Origin: Hungatella sp. UBA3048
GTDB taxonomy: Bacteria; Bacillota; Clostridia; Lachnospirales; Lachnospiraceae
Reading direction: 5' to 3'
NCBI GenBank assembly: GCA_002367105.1
Contig: DFCS01000031.1
Coordinates: 1 to 29,730, forward strand
Length of the DNA stretch: 29,730 nucleotides
The notes under the pieces are model-generated. The model saw nothing but the letters and a program-made list of their open reading frames with translations. It ran no database searches and was not told the origin of the DNA. The position numbers were made by a program, and so were the translations under genes. This document shows, in pieces, positions 8,601 to 16,646 of this stretch (its first letter is position 1; each line of letters begins with the position of its first letter).

Positions 8601-10591
8601 GTGGCATCCCCATTCAGCCACGTCCAAGCAGTTACCCCTGGTTCAATCCAAGAGGTATCAAGCAGTTGACATTCGGGGCTTAAATTCTCTGCCATGGTAT
8701 TTTCATTAATCGTCTTCGCGTCTCCGACAACAGCAAACCTCCACGGAGATTCAAACGGCAGATCCGCAACCACAGCTCCATTTTGCTCTGGTGCAAATTT
8801 TACGTCTACTGCACCATTTCCGTCACCTTTTAACATTGCTCCGCAATAGGATCCATTCATTGCAGCCTCTGAAATCAATCCCCAAGTGTTCTCTTTAATC
8901 TGGTACAAAAGCGGCATGGAGTACCGTTCATTTAGCTGACTAAGCGTTTTTTTAAAGGGAACTTCTTCGTGCGCAACCGCATACTTCATTGCATAAGCAA
9001 TACTGTCTTGCGGAAGTACGAAGCGGGTATATTCTTCCATTATTTTTACTGCTTTGGCTTCTCCTGCACCCAGAATTTTGTAGCGCAATGCAAATCCATC
9101 ATCATAGACTCTTGCCACAATTGCATATTCAGCCTCATTTTTAGTAAAACTGAGCGTAATCTCTTCAGCCTCATTTTCTACAGAGGCCGTCTTTGCTCCA
9201 ATTAAATCATAAGAATCCTTGATTTTCTCTACTTTCAAGCTTTCCAGTGTGAGACCAAAGGTAAAATCTCCCGCATCGGTTCTGATACCTGTGGACGACT
9301 GTTCAATCACTGCTTCACCGTTTTTTAATGCAATGTAATCAACACCCTTATCTTTATTCATAAAAAACATAAGGGACTGATTTCCATCGGGAGAGTTTAC
9401 CCTCCAAGTGCTTTCATCACCTTCTCCGACGGTTACCATAAACTCTTCCGTCACCCTGTCTTCTCCCACTGTTACTATCACCTGGGCCACTCCATCACCG
9501 ATGCCGGTCAGTTTCCAGAGACTACTCTTTCTTTCTGCGGTAACTACATCTTCTTTATCACTTATAACATTAAGATCCTCATTACTAATCGCTTCTCCGT
9601 CAAGGGTATATGCCATAACAGAAAGGGACTGCTCCTGACCAATCTTTAAATAAGACGGCGTCGATACATCTAAGTAAACGGTTGTATCAATTGCATCTTC
9701 ATCAGCCGCAATCAGTGCGTTAGCCCAGATTCCATGATCACTGTTATTTCCATTTCCTCCGTCCCCAATCACCAGTTTTAATTTCTGCGCATTATTGGGA
9801 ATTTGAAAAGATACTTTCTCTGCGTCATCATTCCCTTTCATCACTCTGCTGGATTTCCATTGGGTTACCCACGTACTGCCGTCTTCGCTAGTCAAAACTT
9901 CAAATGTACATGAACCATTGCTTCCCGCCTCTACGCCCGCGAATGCAAAAAAGTACTGTCCTTGATACTCGCTGACATCAATGGTTGCATATGCTTTTGA
10001 ATTTGCTGCCAACCCCTTTGGAAAGTTTCTCTTGCCTTTCCCTGGCAGATTTAACTGAAGCGGACCGCCATCTGTATCTTCACTTCCCCCGACAGTGCGG
10101 TCCTTCAACCACTTCCCCCAGTCAGCGTGAGCATCTTCCAATTCCATATCGCTGATATACTCAACAAAAGCCTCTGCACCGAAAGTCTTACTGACCAACT
10201 CTATCGGCGCTGCTAACTTTGCCTCTGATGGTGTTGCTTCCTCTGCCTCTGATGGCGTTGCTTCTACACCTGACGGCGTTGCTTCCTCTTCCATTGACGC
10301 CGTTGTTTCCTCTTCCTCTAATGGCGTTGCTTCCTCTTCCCCTGATGGCGTTGCTTCCTCTTCCCTTGATGCCGTTGTTTCCTCTTCCTCTAATGGCGTT
10401 GCTTCCTCTTCCCCTAATGAAGCTGCTTCGTCTGCATTGGAAGGAGTGGATTTTTCCCCGCTCATTTCTCTATAACCGACCTCTAAAAATGATTTTGCCG
10501 CCAGACTGGTAATTCCACCTGCCGGAGCTACACCATTCACTGCCATGGCGCCGATTAAGAGTAGTGCTATCTGCGATTTCCACCTTCTCAT
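5666..10591 (-). CDS. Secreted modular GH97 glycosidase with cell-wall-binding repeats
   Basis: This extracellular enzyme of 1641 residues probably removes alpha-linked sugars (alpha-galactose or alpha-glucose). Order by eye: signal peptide 1-32; acidic repeat tract 52-125; NPCBM-like carbohydrate-binding domain about 133-297; Ig-like domain about 303-388; GH97 N-terminal domain about 395-640; catalytic barrel about 650-900; GH97 C-terminal domain about 905-997; second Ig-like (Big2) domain about 1003-1083; concanavalin-like DUF1349-type domain about 1095-1278; three FIVAR repeats 1293-1500; Ser-rich linker; aromatic glucan/choline-type wall-binding repeats 1530-1641. GH97 signatures include LMDEGWQ (686-692), IKIDFFDS (762-769), NPHGANKPSGQRRTWP (793-808) and REGIFGAE (813-820). 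Asp765 sits where retaining alpha-galactosidase-type GH97 enzymes carry their nucleophile; this placement is by motif only. AAAGGAGGG precedes the ATG. There is no sortase motif, so attachment is likely non-covalent through the terminal repeats. Confidence 0.9.
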   Translation of the reverse strand: MRRWKSQIALLLIGAMAVNGVAPAGGITSLAAKSFLEVGYREMSGEKSTPSNADEAASLGEEEATPLEEEETTASREEEATPSGEEEATPLEEEETTASMEEEATPSGVEATPSEAEEATPSEAKLAAPIELVSKTFGAEAFVEYISDMELEDAHADWGKWLKDRTVGGSEDTDGGPLQLNLPGKGKRNFPKGLAANSKAYATIDVSEYQGQYFFAFAGVEAGSNGSCTFEVLTSEDGSTWVTQWKSSRVMKGNDDAEKVSFQIPNNAQKLKLVIGDGGNGNNSDHGIWANALIAADEDAIDTTVYLDVSTPSYLKIGQEQSLSVMAYTLDGEAISNEDLNVISDKEDVVTAERKSSLWKLTGIGDGVAQVIVTVGEDRVTEEFMVTVGEGDESTWRVNSPDGNQSLMFFMNKDKGVDYIALKNGEAVIEQSSTGIRTDAGDFTFGLTLESLKVEKIKDSYDLIGAKTASVENEAEEITLSFTKNEAEYAIVARVYDDGFALRYKILGAGEAKAVKIMEEYTRFVLPQDSIAYAMKYAVAHEEVPFKKTLSQLNERYSMPLLYQIKENTWGLISEAAMNGSYCGAMLKGDGNGAVDVKFAPEQNGAVVADLPFESPWRFAVVGDAKTINENTMAENLSPECQLLDTSWIEPGVTAWTWLNGDATGDFETYKRYIDLAAEMGWKYVLMDEGWQPGGRSNDSQYWETDDKGRYYRKFYDWTDELIKYADDKGVGLLAWAHSNDFNTAQDMRTLEIWAEKGIKGIKIDFFDSQDQRTMKKYDALMEKTAECHLLLNPHGANKPSGQRRTWPQTLAREGIFGAEQNQDPNRNQLITAAYHCLIPFIRNAVGPADYTPLLSYGNAKEVYTISQMAALSVIFECGIPCFADKPSAYMQSPAKSLLTSIPASWDESFMLEGEPGKYVSIARRNGDNWYVGSICDEARDAEVDLSFLKAGTTYYAVIYKDGKTMSDIDLEMRTVTSDDVLKIPLAKAGGASIKITTEAPQQPESITLSKEQTTLMEGDSEVITAKLAPEGTTYGYVTWTSSNENVATVKDGKIKALKPGNAVITASTGLGVSVSASCNVTVTWPLVRLDKDRWTIRANNPDRWKLNSETSLTIIGDSGEFGTGGNPNAKNVFFMEAKGDFTASVKLDFEPESDYQSGGIVIYANDNAVQEVLRRHHSGQGGRVISTVRVQDNSYAEQPIKENGHTGEAIYLKVARQGKICTASYSYDNENWIQIGNSVENKAFDQADLKVGLYSVNGNGKPGDIPATFENFTFEQNGISSVIPFAKATDAELEQLKMDLAELIRLGKMYKEEIYTKSSFAVLKAAMDAAEGALTMEEKDILKECREAMEAAIDGLVTKEIDDLRAELRALADSCADYKEDEYTESSFSVLKEALNAAKDALTAETSQKTLIECYNALKEAIKGLVPKKEIELEKLKADLAGLIGSCAQYEENSYTKSSFAVLKAALTKAVEVLNDENSTKVEVASCYENLLNAVRSLEKVKEHESSNNSGSKSESSYTPSSSASESKWIQDANGWWIRNKDGSYPKEQWASMIENGKTVWYYFDANGYMKDGWINVNGKTYFLHNVMDGTRGAMYTGWHIIEGKWYYFEEKEGSDQGKMLAGCVTPDGYQVDENGVWVQ
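10223..10414 (-). repeat. In-frame tandem repeat coding for an acidic Glu/Ala/Thr/Pro tract
   Basis: Residues 60-83 and 84-107 of the GH97 protein are two 24-residue copies (GEEEATPLEEEETTAS, one variable residue, EEEATPS), encoded by two 72-bp units at 10343-10414 and 10271-10342. Shorter EATPSEAE units follow to residue 123. The tract lies between the signal peptide and the NPCBM domain and probably forms an extended, negatively charged linker. Copy number is a likely site of slippage between strains. Confidence 0.85.
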
Positions 10592-10714
10592 AAAACCCTC
10601 CTTTTAGATATTTTTCACATATTTTCGCTCAGATCAGTATGTATTTTATGACATTTTTGAGCATTATTCTATGAACTTTCCTTCAAACTTTTATAACTTT
10701 TATTTCATTTAATT

Positions 10715-10745
10715 ATTATATCCTGACATATTTATCACTTTTCAA
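10715..10745 (-). promoter_or_regulatory. Possible promoter of the GH97 gene
   Basis: On the minus strand TTGAAA (10740-10745) and TATAAT (10715-10720) are 19 bases apart, a little longer than ideal. The leader to the ATG would be about 115 bases. The octamer ATTTTGAT occurs twice upstream (10754-10761 and 10799-10806) and could be part of a binding site for the neighbouring AraC-type regulator. The regulatory reading is inference. Confidence 0.4.
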
Positions 10746-10832
10746 TAATTTCTATCAAAATAGAACAAAGTGACTTCAGTGCTCTCAATTCCTCTGACAT
10801 CAAAATGTTCCCTAAGGTCATGGCCAACCATT

Positions 10833-12326
10833 TTAAAACCTATTCTGATAATCTCTCGGACTCATTCCATACCGCTTGGTAAACAACGATGTGAAATATG
10901 ATACATTTTCATATCCCACCATGCGGCTCACTTCCTTTATTTTCAACTTTTTATCTTTCAAAAGCTGTTCTGCTTTCGAGAATCTATAATCAGTAATATA
11001 TTCCAGAATCGTATACCCCGTCATATCTTTATAAATCGTCCGTATATAGTTTACGGACAAATACAGCCGCTGTCCCAGACTTTCCAAATCCAGAACATCC
11101 ATATAACTCTCTTCCACATATTCCTTCACCTGCCGCACCACTCTGGACTTCTTTCCCTGTCCCTGTATCTGATAATAGGAATGAATCTGCATAATATAGG
11201 AGCGAAAACTCTTTTGGGCGCAGCTTAAAAAGGCAGAATTATCGATCTCTTCCTCTGCCATTTCCAAGGTACAGGCCAGAAATGGTTCAATACCTGGATT
11301 TCCGTGCACAAAGTATTCCTCCAACTGGCGGAGTACTTTCTTTAAGCATTTCATCACCTGCGTTTTTCCCCGGAGTCCGCTCTTAATACTCGTAAACAGT
11401 GCTTTTTCTATCTGCTCTATCTCCGCTGTGTCTCCTTCCGGGATGCTCGCCGCCAGATAATCGGTTATCGACTGCATCATAACAGCAGACAGCTCCTCTT
11501 TTTTAGTTGTATCTACATGGCTTACAGTAAGCACCGTTCCCGGCCCCATCATAAAAATCCGTTCCGCATAGGATCCGCATACCTCATATGCACTATGCAA
11601 TTTCCTCACTTCCTTTGCCTCTATATAGCAGACGGCAGCCCGTTCTCCCATCTCAGGAAAAGCGTCCAGTATCTTCTGTGCCGTCACTTTCGGATCAAGG
11701 CGCTCCTCTAGAAGAAACGCACAGTTCTCTGCGCCGAATACACCATAAGATATTCCCGCTATCTCCTGCAGCACTTTCTTATAGACTTGTTTCTCCCATC
11801 CTCCATAGACCATAATCAGAAAATACCTGCTCGGCTCACCTGCAAACGCTCTGTATAGTTCTTCTGAATTTTCTCCCAGTATCAGCTGTTCCATAATCAG
11901 ATGCTTCGACACCTCGATTAATGTTCTCATCCCCCGTTCCTTTTGGATCCGCTCTATCGTCCGTCTCAGCACGCTCCTGATTTTTACCGGTATTACAGGT
12001 TTAAGCACGTAATCCACAGCTTCCACAAGGAACGCCACCTGAATATAAGAAAAATAATCGTAACTCGTCAGAAATATAATCTTGACCTGCATCTCCTCAG
12101 CCCAAATATGTCTCGCAAGGGTTAGTCCATCCATAAGCGGCATACGGATATCCGTTATCACAATATTGGGCATCTCCTCTTTAATCAGCTGAAGAGCCCG
12201 TTTCCCGTTAGAGGCCCTTCTCACCTGATCAACCCCAAATTCTTCCCATTTAACACTGTTCTCCAGCAAATCCAGAGCAATCGGCTCTTCATCAACCAGA
12301 AGTACTTTGATTCTACAATCACCCAT
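10833..12326 (-). CDS. YesN-type response regulator with AraC DNA-binding domain (no adjacent kinase)
   Basis: This 497-residue cytoplasmic transcription regulator has a receiver domain at 1-125 with phosphoacceptor Asp59 in IVITDIRMP, acidic residues Asp12/Glu13 and Lys109 in YVLKP. A poorly conserved middle region follows, then an AraC helix-turn-helix pair at about 395-497 (LGQRLYLSVNYIRTIYKDMT and VSRMVGYENVSYFTSLFTKR). AGGAG lies 10 bases before the ATG. It sits between the GH38 and GH97 genes, 121 bases after the former, so it is probably cotranscribed with the mannosidase and controls this glycan module. Regulators of this class are normally paired with a LytS/YesM-type kinase next door; none is present here. 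The nearest kinase (23150-24640) already has its own regulator. Confidence 0.92.
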   Translation of the reverse strand: MGDCRIKVLLVDEEPIALDLLENSVKWEEFGVDQVRRASNGKRALQLIKEEMPNIVITDIRMPLMDGLTLARHIWAEEMQVKIIFLTSYDYFSYIQVAFLVEAVDYVLKPVIPVKIRSVLRRTIERIQKERGMRTLIEVSKHLIMEQLILGENSEELYRAFAGEPSRYFLIMVYGGWEKQVYKKVLQEIAGISYGVFGAENCAFLLEERLDPKVTAQKILDAFPEMGERAAVCYIEAKEVRKLHSAYEVCGSYAERIFMMGPGTVLTVSHVDTTKKEELSAVMMQSITDYLAASIPEGDTAEIEQIEKALFTSIKSGLRGKTQVMKCLKKVLRQLEEYFVHGNPGIEPFLACTLEMAEEEIDNSAFLSCAQKSFRSYIMQIHSYYQIQGQGKKSRVVRQVKEYVEESYMDVLDLESLGQRLYLSVNYIRTIYKDMTGYTILEYITDYRFSKAEQLLKDKKLKIKEVSRMVGYENVSYFTSLFTKRYGMSPRDYQNRF

Positions 12327-12447
12327 CTACATCATCTCCTGTAAAAACCCATTGAAAAAAGTCATAAGCATCTGCCCGTTTAAAAAATGAAATCTCGCCA
12401 GGAAAGACATAATAAACATGATGTCATTTGGCCACAGTCAGATTCCC

Positions 12448-15400
12448 TTATCCCTTTCCTGGGGCAATGCAGAACCTAAGCAGGTAAGTCTTAATTTCAT
12501 AAGGCTTTATCACATCCTGAAATCCCCTACCCTCAGTCCTTATGCGTCCAATGGGCCGCTCCAAAAGATCACATTCCTCCACTTCATCCAAATCAAACCC
12601 TGTCTTAACCTTCATAATAGTTCTTGTATTCTGATTTTCATAAATCCGCAGAATATATCCATCTCCATTTTCTGCTGTCTTTATCATTTCCATAAAGCAG
12701 TTTTTATTTTCTATGGAAATCATACTCCAGCTTTCCTTTTCAGGCTTTCCCAAATTGCACATAAGTCGTCTGGCAACCAAAGGAATATTCAAATTATAAG
12801 CCTGTTCCACTGTCTCAGACTCCTGCCATCTTCCCTGATGAGGATAAATGGAATACGTAAATTCATGATGTCCTATATCAGCATTTTCATTCGGATAAAT
12901 TCCTGACTTTATAAGGGTGAGTCCCATTTCCCCGTCCTTTATGCTATGCCCATACTTGCAGTCATTTAAGAGGCTGATTCCCAGTCCATTTTCGGAAAGA
13001 TCCGCCCATTTATGGGCACAAACCTCAAATTTCGCTGTATCCCAGCTATGATTGCTGGTGGTCTCCCTCTCCAGATTTCCAAACTGGATTTCGTAAGATG
13101 CCTTTACCGCATTGATCTGAACTGGAAAATTCACCCTTAACAGCACATGATGATCCTTCCAGTCTGCACAAGTCACGAAATCAATTCTTGGCAGATCTTT
13201 GTAAAAAATAACCTCCTGCTCTATGACAGATTGAGCAAAGCGATGCTCTATAGCCACAACGGTGCGCACTGGACCAATCTCTTTTAAGACTGCATTTGTA
13301 CTTGAATCCGCTTCATAGCTTTTTCGGCGGTAAAACAAATCCAGATCCCAATTATCCCAGTTCATAGGTCGGTCTTCATAGGTGCACAGCTGATTACCAA
13401 GACGGCCTTCTTTTATCAGTTCAAATCCAGTTTCTTTTTCAACAAGTGATGTAAGCTCCATCCTTTCATTAAATTGTGCTTTGTACCAGGAGTTTTCAAA
13501 GCTGCCTTCCCAGGCCATTTCCTCCTTCTGTATCCGTTTTTCCCCCTGTACCTGGTTCAGTTCCTGAAGTTTAATTTCTCCACAAAGCCTATATATCTGA
13601 TAACCGACAGACGGTATTCCTTTGGCAAAAAAGATAAGCTCTCCCTTATCAGTATATTGAACCGGATACCGCTTGCCTACGCCATCCTTTGCAAATACGA
13701 TACCTTTTTTCCTTATTCCACTGATTATTACTACGTCATCTCGTATATATCCCTGTGTATTAAATACAATGACAGAAATCTCCTCTTCATCTTCTGAAGC
13801 AAAAACAGCCCTGTCCTGATCTCTCACAAGGGACCCGCCTATCTGTTCGGCAAGGCTCCTGAGCGTCTCCTCACCATCCTTTAATATCTGGTCATATTCC
13901 CGGTCCGTCTGTACATAAACCGCCTCCACAGCACTGCCCGGTATAATATCATGAAACTGGTTAAGAAGGATGGTATCCCAGCCATTTCTTATAATATCAT
14001 AAGGATACCGGCAACCATGCAGTTCTGCCATAACTCCCAGAGTTTCCAGCTGCTCATAAAGAATTTCACTTTTTCGGTTATTCCGTTTGTTTTTTCCAAT
14101 AGAAGTAAGAGTTCCCCTGTGATACTCAAAATATAGTTCTCCATCCCACACCGGCATTTCCTTTTTTTCTGATATCTCTCCGTAAATGCGGTCAAAGAAA
14201 TCTCTTTCCCCCTCCTGAACCAGCCTGGGGATTCCGGGTATACCATATTTTAACCGTTCCGCTTCCTCAAGCATTTCTTTCGTGGGGCCTCCCCCACCAT
14301 CTCCGAAGCCAAACAGCATGAGAGTATTTTCCGTAAGATCCCGGTTCTGGAAACGTTTAAAGGTTCCCAGGGTCATATTTGGATTAACGATTCCTGTATA
14401 GGTAGTGGTATTTCGTGTATCTGTAAAGGATACGTTTAATCCCAGAGTTTTGTCAAAATCACAGGTGGTTGGCATGAACACAAAAATCCGGCTACCATCA
14501 ATTCCCTTCCAAAGGAAGGTATCATTGGGAAGCTGGTTAAACTGGTTCCAGGCAATTTTTGTGGTCAAAAAATAAGGGATCCCGCATTTTTTTAAAATCT
14601 GGGGAAGGGCCGCAGAATAGCCGAATACATCGGGAAGCCACAGACATTTGCTAGACACTCCAAATTCACTGTTAAAAAAAGCTTCACCCTTCATGATTTG
14701 GCGAACAAAGGCTTCCCCACAGGGAAGATTGCAGTCAGACTCCAGCCACATGGCTCCGTCTGTCTCCCATCGTCCTTCTGCAACTCTCTCTTTTATCATT
14801 TCATACAGCTCTGGCTCCTGGTCCTTCATAAACTGATACAAAATCGGCTGACTTGACATAAAACGGTAATCTGGATACCGTTCCATAAGTTCCAGTACAG
14901 TAGAAAAACTACGGACTACCTTCTCCCTTGTCTGCTCCACAGTCCATAGCCAGGCAATATCAATATGGGTGTGCCCCACTGCACTTACCACAGCCGCCGA
15001 TTTGTCTGTATTTGTATAAAACTCCCGGATAAGTATCTCTTCCATTCTCTTCAGGGAATCATAAAACTCTTTTGAATATGGAACTCTTAGATCCAGGGCA
15101 TCTGCTGCTGGTCCCATTTTGACCAGAATTCTCCTGTAATTTTCCTCGTCAGCTTTTTTTAGAAGCCTTGCAGATTTTAACGGAACCAGAAAGTCATAAT
15201 ATGCCTTTTCAACACGTGGCTCCACCTGTACCAGCTCCGTGCGAATCATCAGATCCCCTGTTACGGTTCCGCTATATGCCAAAATCGCAATGTCGTAGTT
15301 CTGCCCGAAAGCGGCGCATGGCGTAATAAGGATCTCCCTGTGATTTACGTCCACTCCCTGGACGATTTTTCCATTAAGATAAAAAAGCATCTGAGGATTG

Positions 15401-15690
15401 GTGGCGTCCCACTGACCTTCTCTGCCAGTTGTAATAAAAAACTCAACATGCTTCTTATCCATTTCCTCCGGTATCTCAATGGTTGTACGATACCACCTGT
15501 GGCTGTCCGTTTCTCTCCAGGGTTCATCAATCCGGCAGTTTTCCCAGTCTTCTGTACTTTCAATCTCATTCCCTTGTGCTTTTCCGTCTTTCCTTTTATA
15601 GTTCAAAACAGGGATTCTCAGCGGATGTCTCAGCCGGTTTAAATCTGCTGACAGACGTTCCATTCGTTCCAGTTCAAATAAAATACTCAT
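12448..15690 (-). CDS. GH38 alpha-mannosidase
   Basis: This cytoplasmic enzyme (no signal peptide) hydrolyses alpha-mannosides, probably the oligosaccharides imported by the adjacent ABC transporter. It has 1080 residues, typical of bacterial GH38. The metal-binding motif GHTHIDIAWLW gives His240/His242/Asp244. The nucleophile is Asp354 in CLWLPDVFGYSA. A conserved downstream NQFHDIIPGSAVEAVY supplies a further metal ligand. An N-terminal alpha-mannosidase accessory region covers about 1-225, and the C-terminal half is beta-sandwich-like. AGGAGATAATGT precedes the ATG. A hairpin lies between the upstream permease gene and this gene. Linkage specificity (1,2, 1,3 or 1,6) cannot be read from sequence. 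Confidence 0.93.
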   Translation of the reverse strand: MSILFELERMERLSADLNRLRHPLRIPVLNYKRKDGKAQGNEIESTEDWENCRIDEPWRETDSHRWYRTTIEIPEEMDKKHVEFFITTGREGQWDATNPQMLFYLNGKIVQGVDVNHREILITPCAAFGQNYDIAILAYSGTVTGDLMIRTELVQVEPRVEKAYYDFLVPLKSARLLKKADEENYRRILVKMGPAADALDLRVPYSKEFYDSLKRMEEILIREFYTNTDKSAAVVSAVGHTHIDIAWLWTVEQTREKVVRSFSTVLELMERYPDYRFMSSQPILYQFMKDQEPELYEMIKERVAEGRWETDGAMWLESDCNLPCGEAFVRQIMKGEAFFNSEFGVSSKCLWLPDVFGYSAALPQILKKCGIPYFLTTKIAWNQFNQLPNDTFLWKGIDGSRIFVFMPTTCDFDKTLGLNVSFTDTRNTTTYTGIVNPNMTLGTFKRFQNRDLTENTLMLFGFGDGGGGPTKEMLEEAERLKYGIPGIPRLVQEGERDFFDRIYGEISEKKEMPVWDGELYFEYHRGTLTSIGKNKRNNRKSEILYEQLETLGVMAELHGCRYPYDIIRNGWDTILLNQFHDIIPGSAVEAVYVQTDREYDQILKDGEETLRSLAEQIGGSLVRDQDRAVFASEDEEEISVIVFNTQGYIRDDVVIISGIRKKGIVFAKDGVGKRYPVQYTDKGELIFFAKGIPSVGYQIYRLCGEIKLQELNQVQGEKRIQKEEMAWEGSFENSWYKAQFNERMELTSLVEKETGFELIKEGRLGNQLCTYEDRPMNWDNWDLDLFYRRKSYEADSSTNAVLKEIGPVRTVVAIEHRFAQSVIEQEVIFYKDLPRIDFVTCADWKDHHVLLRVNFPVQINAVKASYEIQFGNLERETTSNHSWDTAKFEVCAHKWADLSENGLGISLLNDCKYGHSIKDGEMGLTLIKSGIYPNENADIGHHEFTYSIYPHQGRWQESETVEQAYNLNIPLVARRLMCNLGKPEKESWSMISIENKNCFMEMIKTAENGDGYILRIYENQNTRTIMKVKTGFDLDEVEECDLLERPIGRIRTEGRGFQDVIKPYEIKTYLLRFCIAPGKG

Positions 15691-15780
15691 ACATTATCTC
15701 CTGATCAATTATTTATCTAAATTTCCCCCTTTATACAGGAATATCCTCCCTCCCCATTACCTTCCCGTGAATTCAAACAA

Positions 15781-15822
15781 ATACTGCGGCCGGATTCCGA
15801 TCCGGAAAGCCGTCCGCAGTAT
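15781..15822 (-). terminator. Stem-loop between the transporter and GH38 genes
   Basis: ATACTGCGG (15781-15789) and CCGCAGTAT (15814-15822) pair perfectly, and the interior (CCGGATTCCGATCCGG) can form a further small stem. On the minus strand the hairpin is followed by TTTGTTTG, a broken U-tract. It lies 18 bases after the permease stop codon. It could be a partial terminator that lowers GH38 expression relative to the transporter, or an mRNA-stabilising end. Confidence 0.6.
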
Positions 15823-15839
15823 CTGTCTGATTCCAATTT

Positions 15840-16646
15840 TTATTTCACCGCACCTGTAATACCCTCTGCAAAGCTTCTCTGGAGCAGGAAGAAAATAATC
15901 ACAGTAGGAATGGTACAGATCAGTACGGCCAGCATAAGTACTCCATAATCGGTCACATATCCGCTGGTTAAATTGGCTACCAGCATTGGCATGGTAATAC
16001 TGTCCGCATCGGACATAATCACCTTGGGCCAAAGATAGCTGTTCCATGCGCTCATAAAGGTTATAGTCATAGCTGCCGCATAAGTGGAACGCATGGTTGG
16101 AATAAACATCCGAAAGAAAATCTGCAGTTCATTTAATCCGTCAATCCTTGCTGCCTCCATAATGTCTGCCGGAAACGCTCTGGCGCTCTGGCGAAAAAGC
16201 ATAATTAAAAACGGGGTGGCTATGCCTGGAAGGATGAATCCCAGGGTAGTGTTTAACAGCCCTGCCGACGCAACCATCTGGTAAAGAGGAATCATAGTTG
16301 CCGCAAAGGGAACCATCATGGCCAGCAGGATTATACGCATAACCCAATCCTTTGCCTTATCATGAAAGACCTCAAACCCATATCCGGCAATGGAGCATAT
16401 CAGAAGGGTCATAATGGTCATTATAACGGAGTACTGAAAAGAATTAAAAAGGGCACGGGTTATATTTTGAGAAGCAAATAGCTTTTTTATGTTATCAAAA
16501 AGTGCTGTTCCGAAAATAAGCGTTCCGCTGGTCACATCTGCGCTTTTATTAGTAGATGCAACTATCATCCAATAAAGCGGAAATACCGAAAGGAAAGAAA
16601 TAATGCTCAAAAAAGCATATGCAAAAAACTTTTTTCCCTTAGTCAC
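15840..16646 (-). CDS. CUT1 sugar ABC transporter permease (MalG/AraQ type)
   Basis: This is the second inner-membrane subunit of a CUT1 oligosaccharide importer. Six hydrophobic segments are visible. The EAA loop lies at about 167-186 (DIMEAARIDGLNELQIFFRM), the coupling site for the ATPase. The start is GTG: codons at 16655 and 16646 are both possible. I prefer 16646 because AGGTGAT then lies at proper distance, whereas it overlaps the first. The gene overlaps the preceding permease by 8 bases, indicating translational coupling. The 268-residue length is normal. Confidence 0.92.
   Translation of the reverse strand: MTKGKKFFAYAFLSIISFLSVFPLYWMIVASTNKSADVTSGTLIFGTALFDNIKKLFASQNITRALFNSFQYSVIMTIMTLLICSIAGYGFEVFHDKAKDWVMRIILLAMMVPFAATMIPLYQMVASAGLLNTTLGFILPGIATPFLIMLFRQSARAFPADIMEAARIDGLNELQIFFRMFIPTMRSTYAAAMTITFMSAWNSYLWPKVIMSDADSITMPMLVANLTSGYVTDYGVLMLAVLICTIPTVIIFFLLQRSFAEGITGAVK

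Noticed and set aside
10219..10512. Plus-strand open frame rich in Leu and Pro repeats
   Set aside because: It is the antisense reading of the Glu-rich tandem repeat in the GH97 gene. The repeat itself keeps the opposite frame open.
15757..16047. 96-codon minus-strand open frame across the permease 3' end
   Set aside because: Shadow of the permease gene in another frame, without a ribosome binding site.
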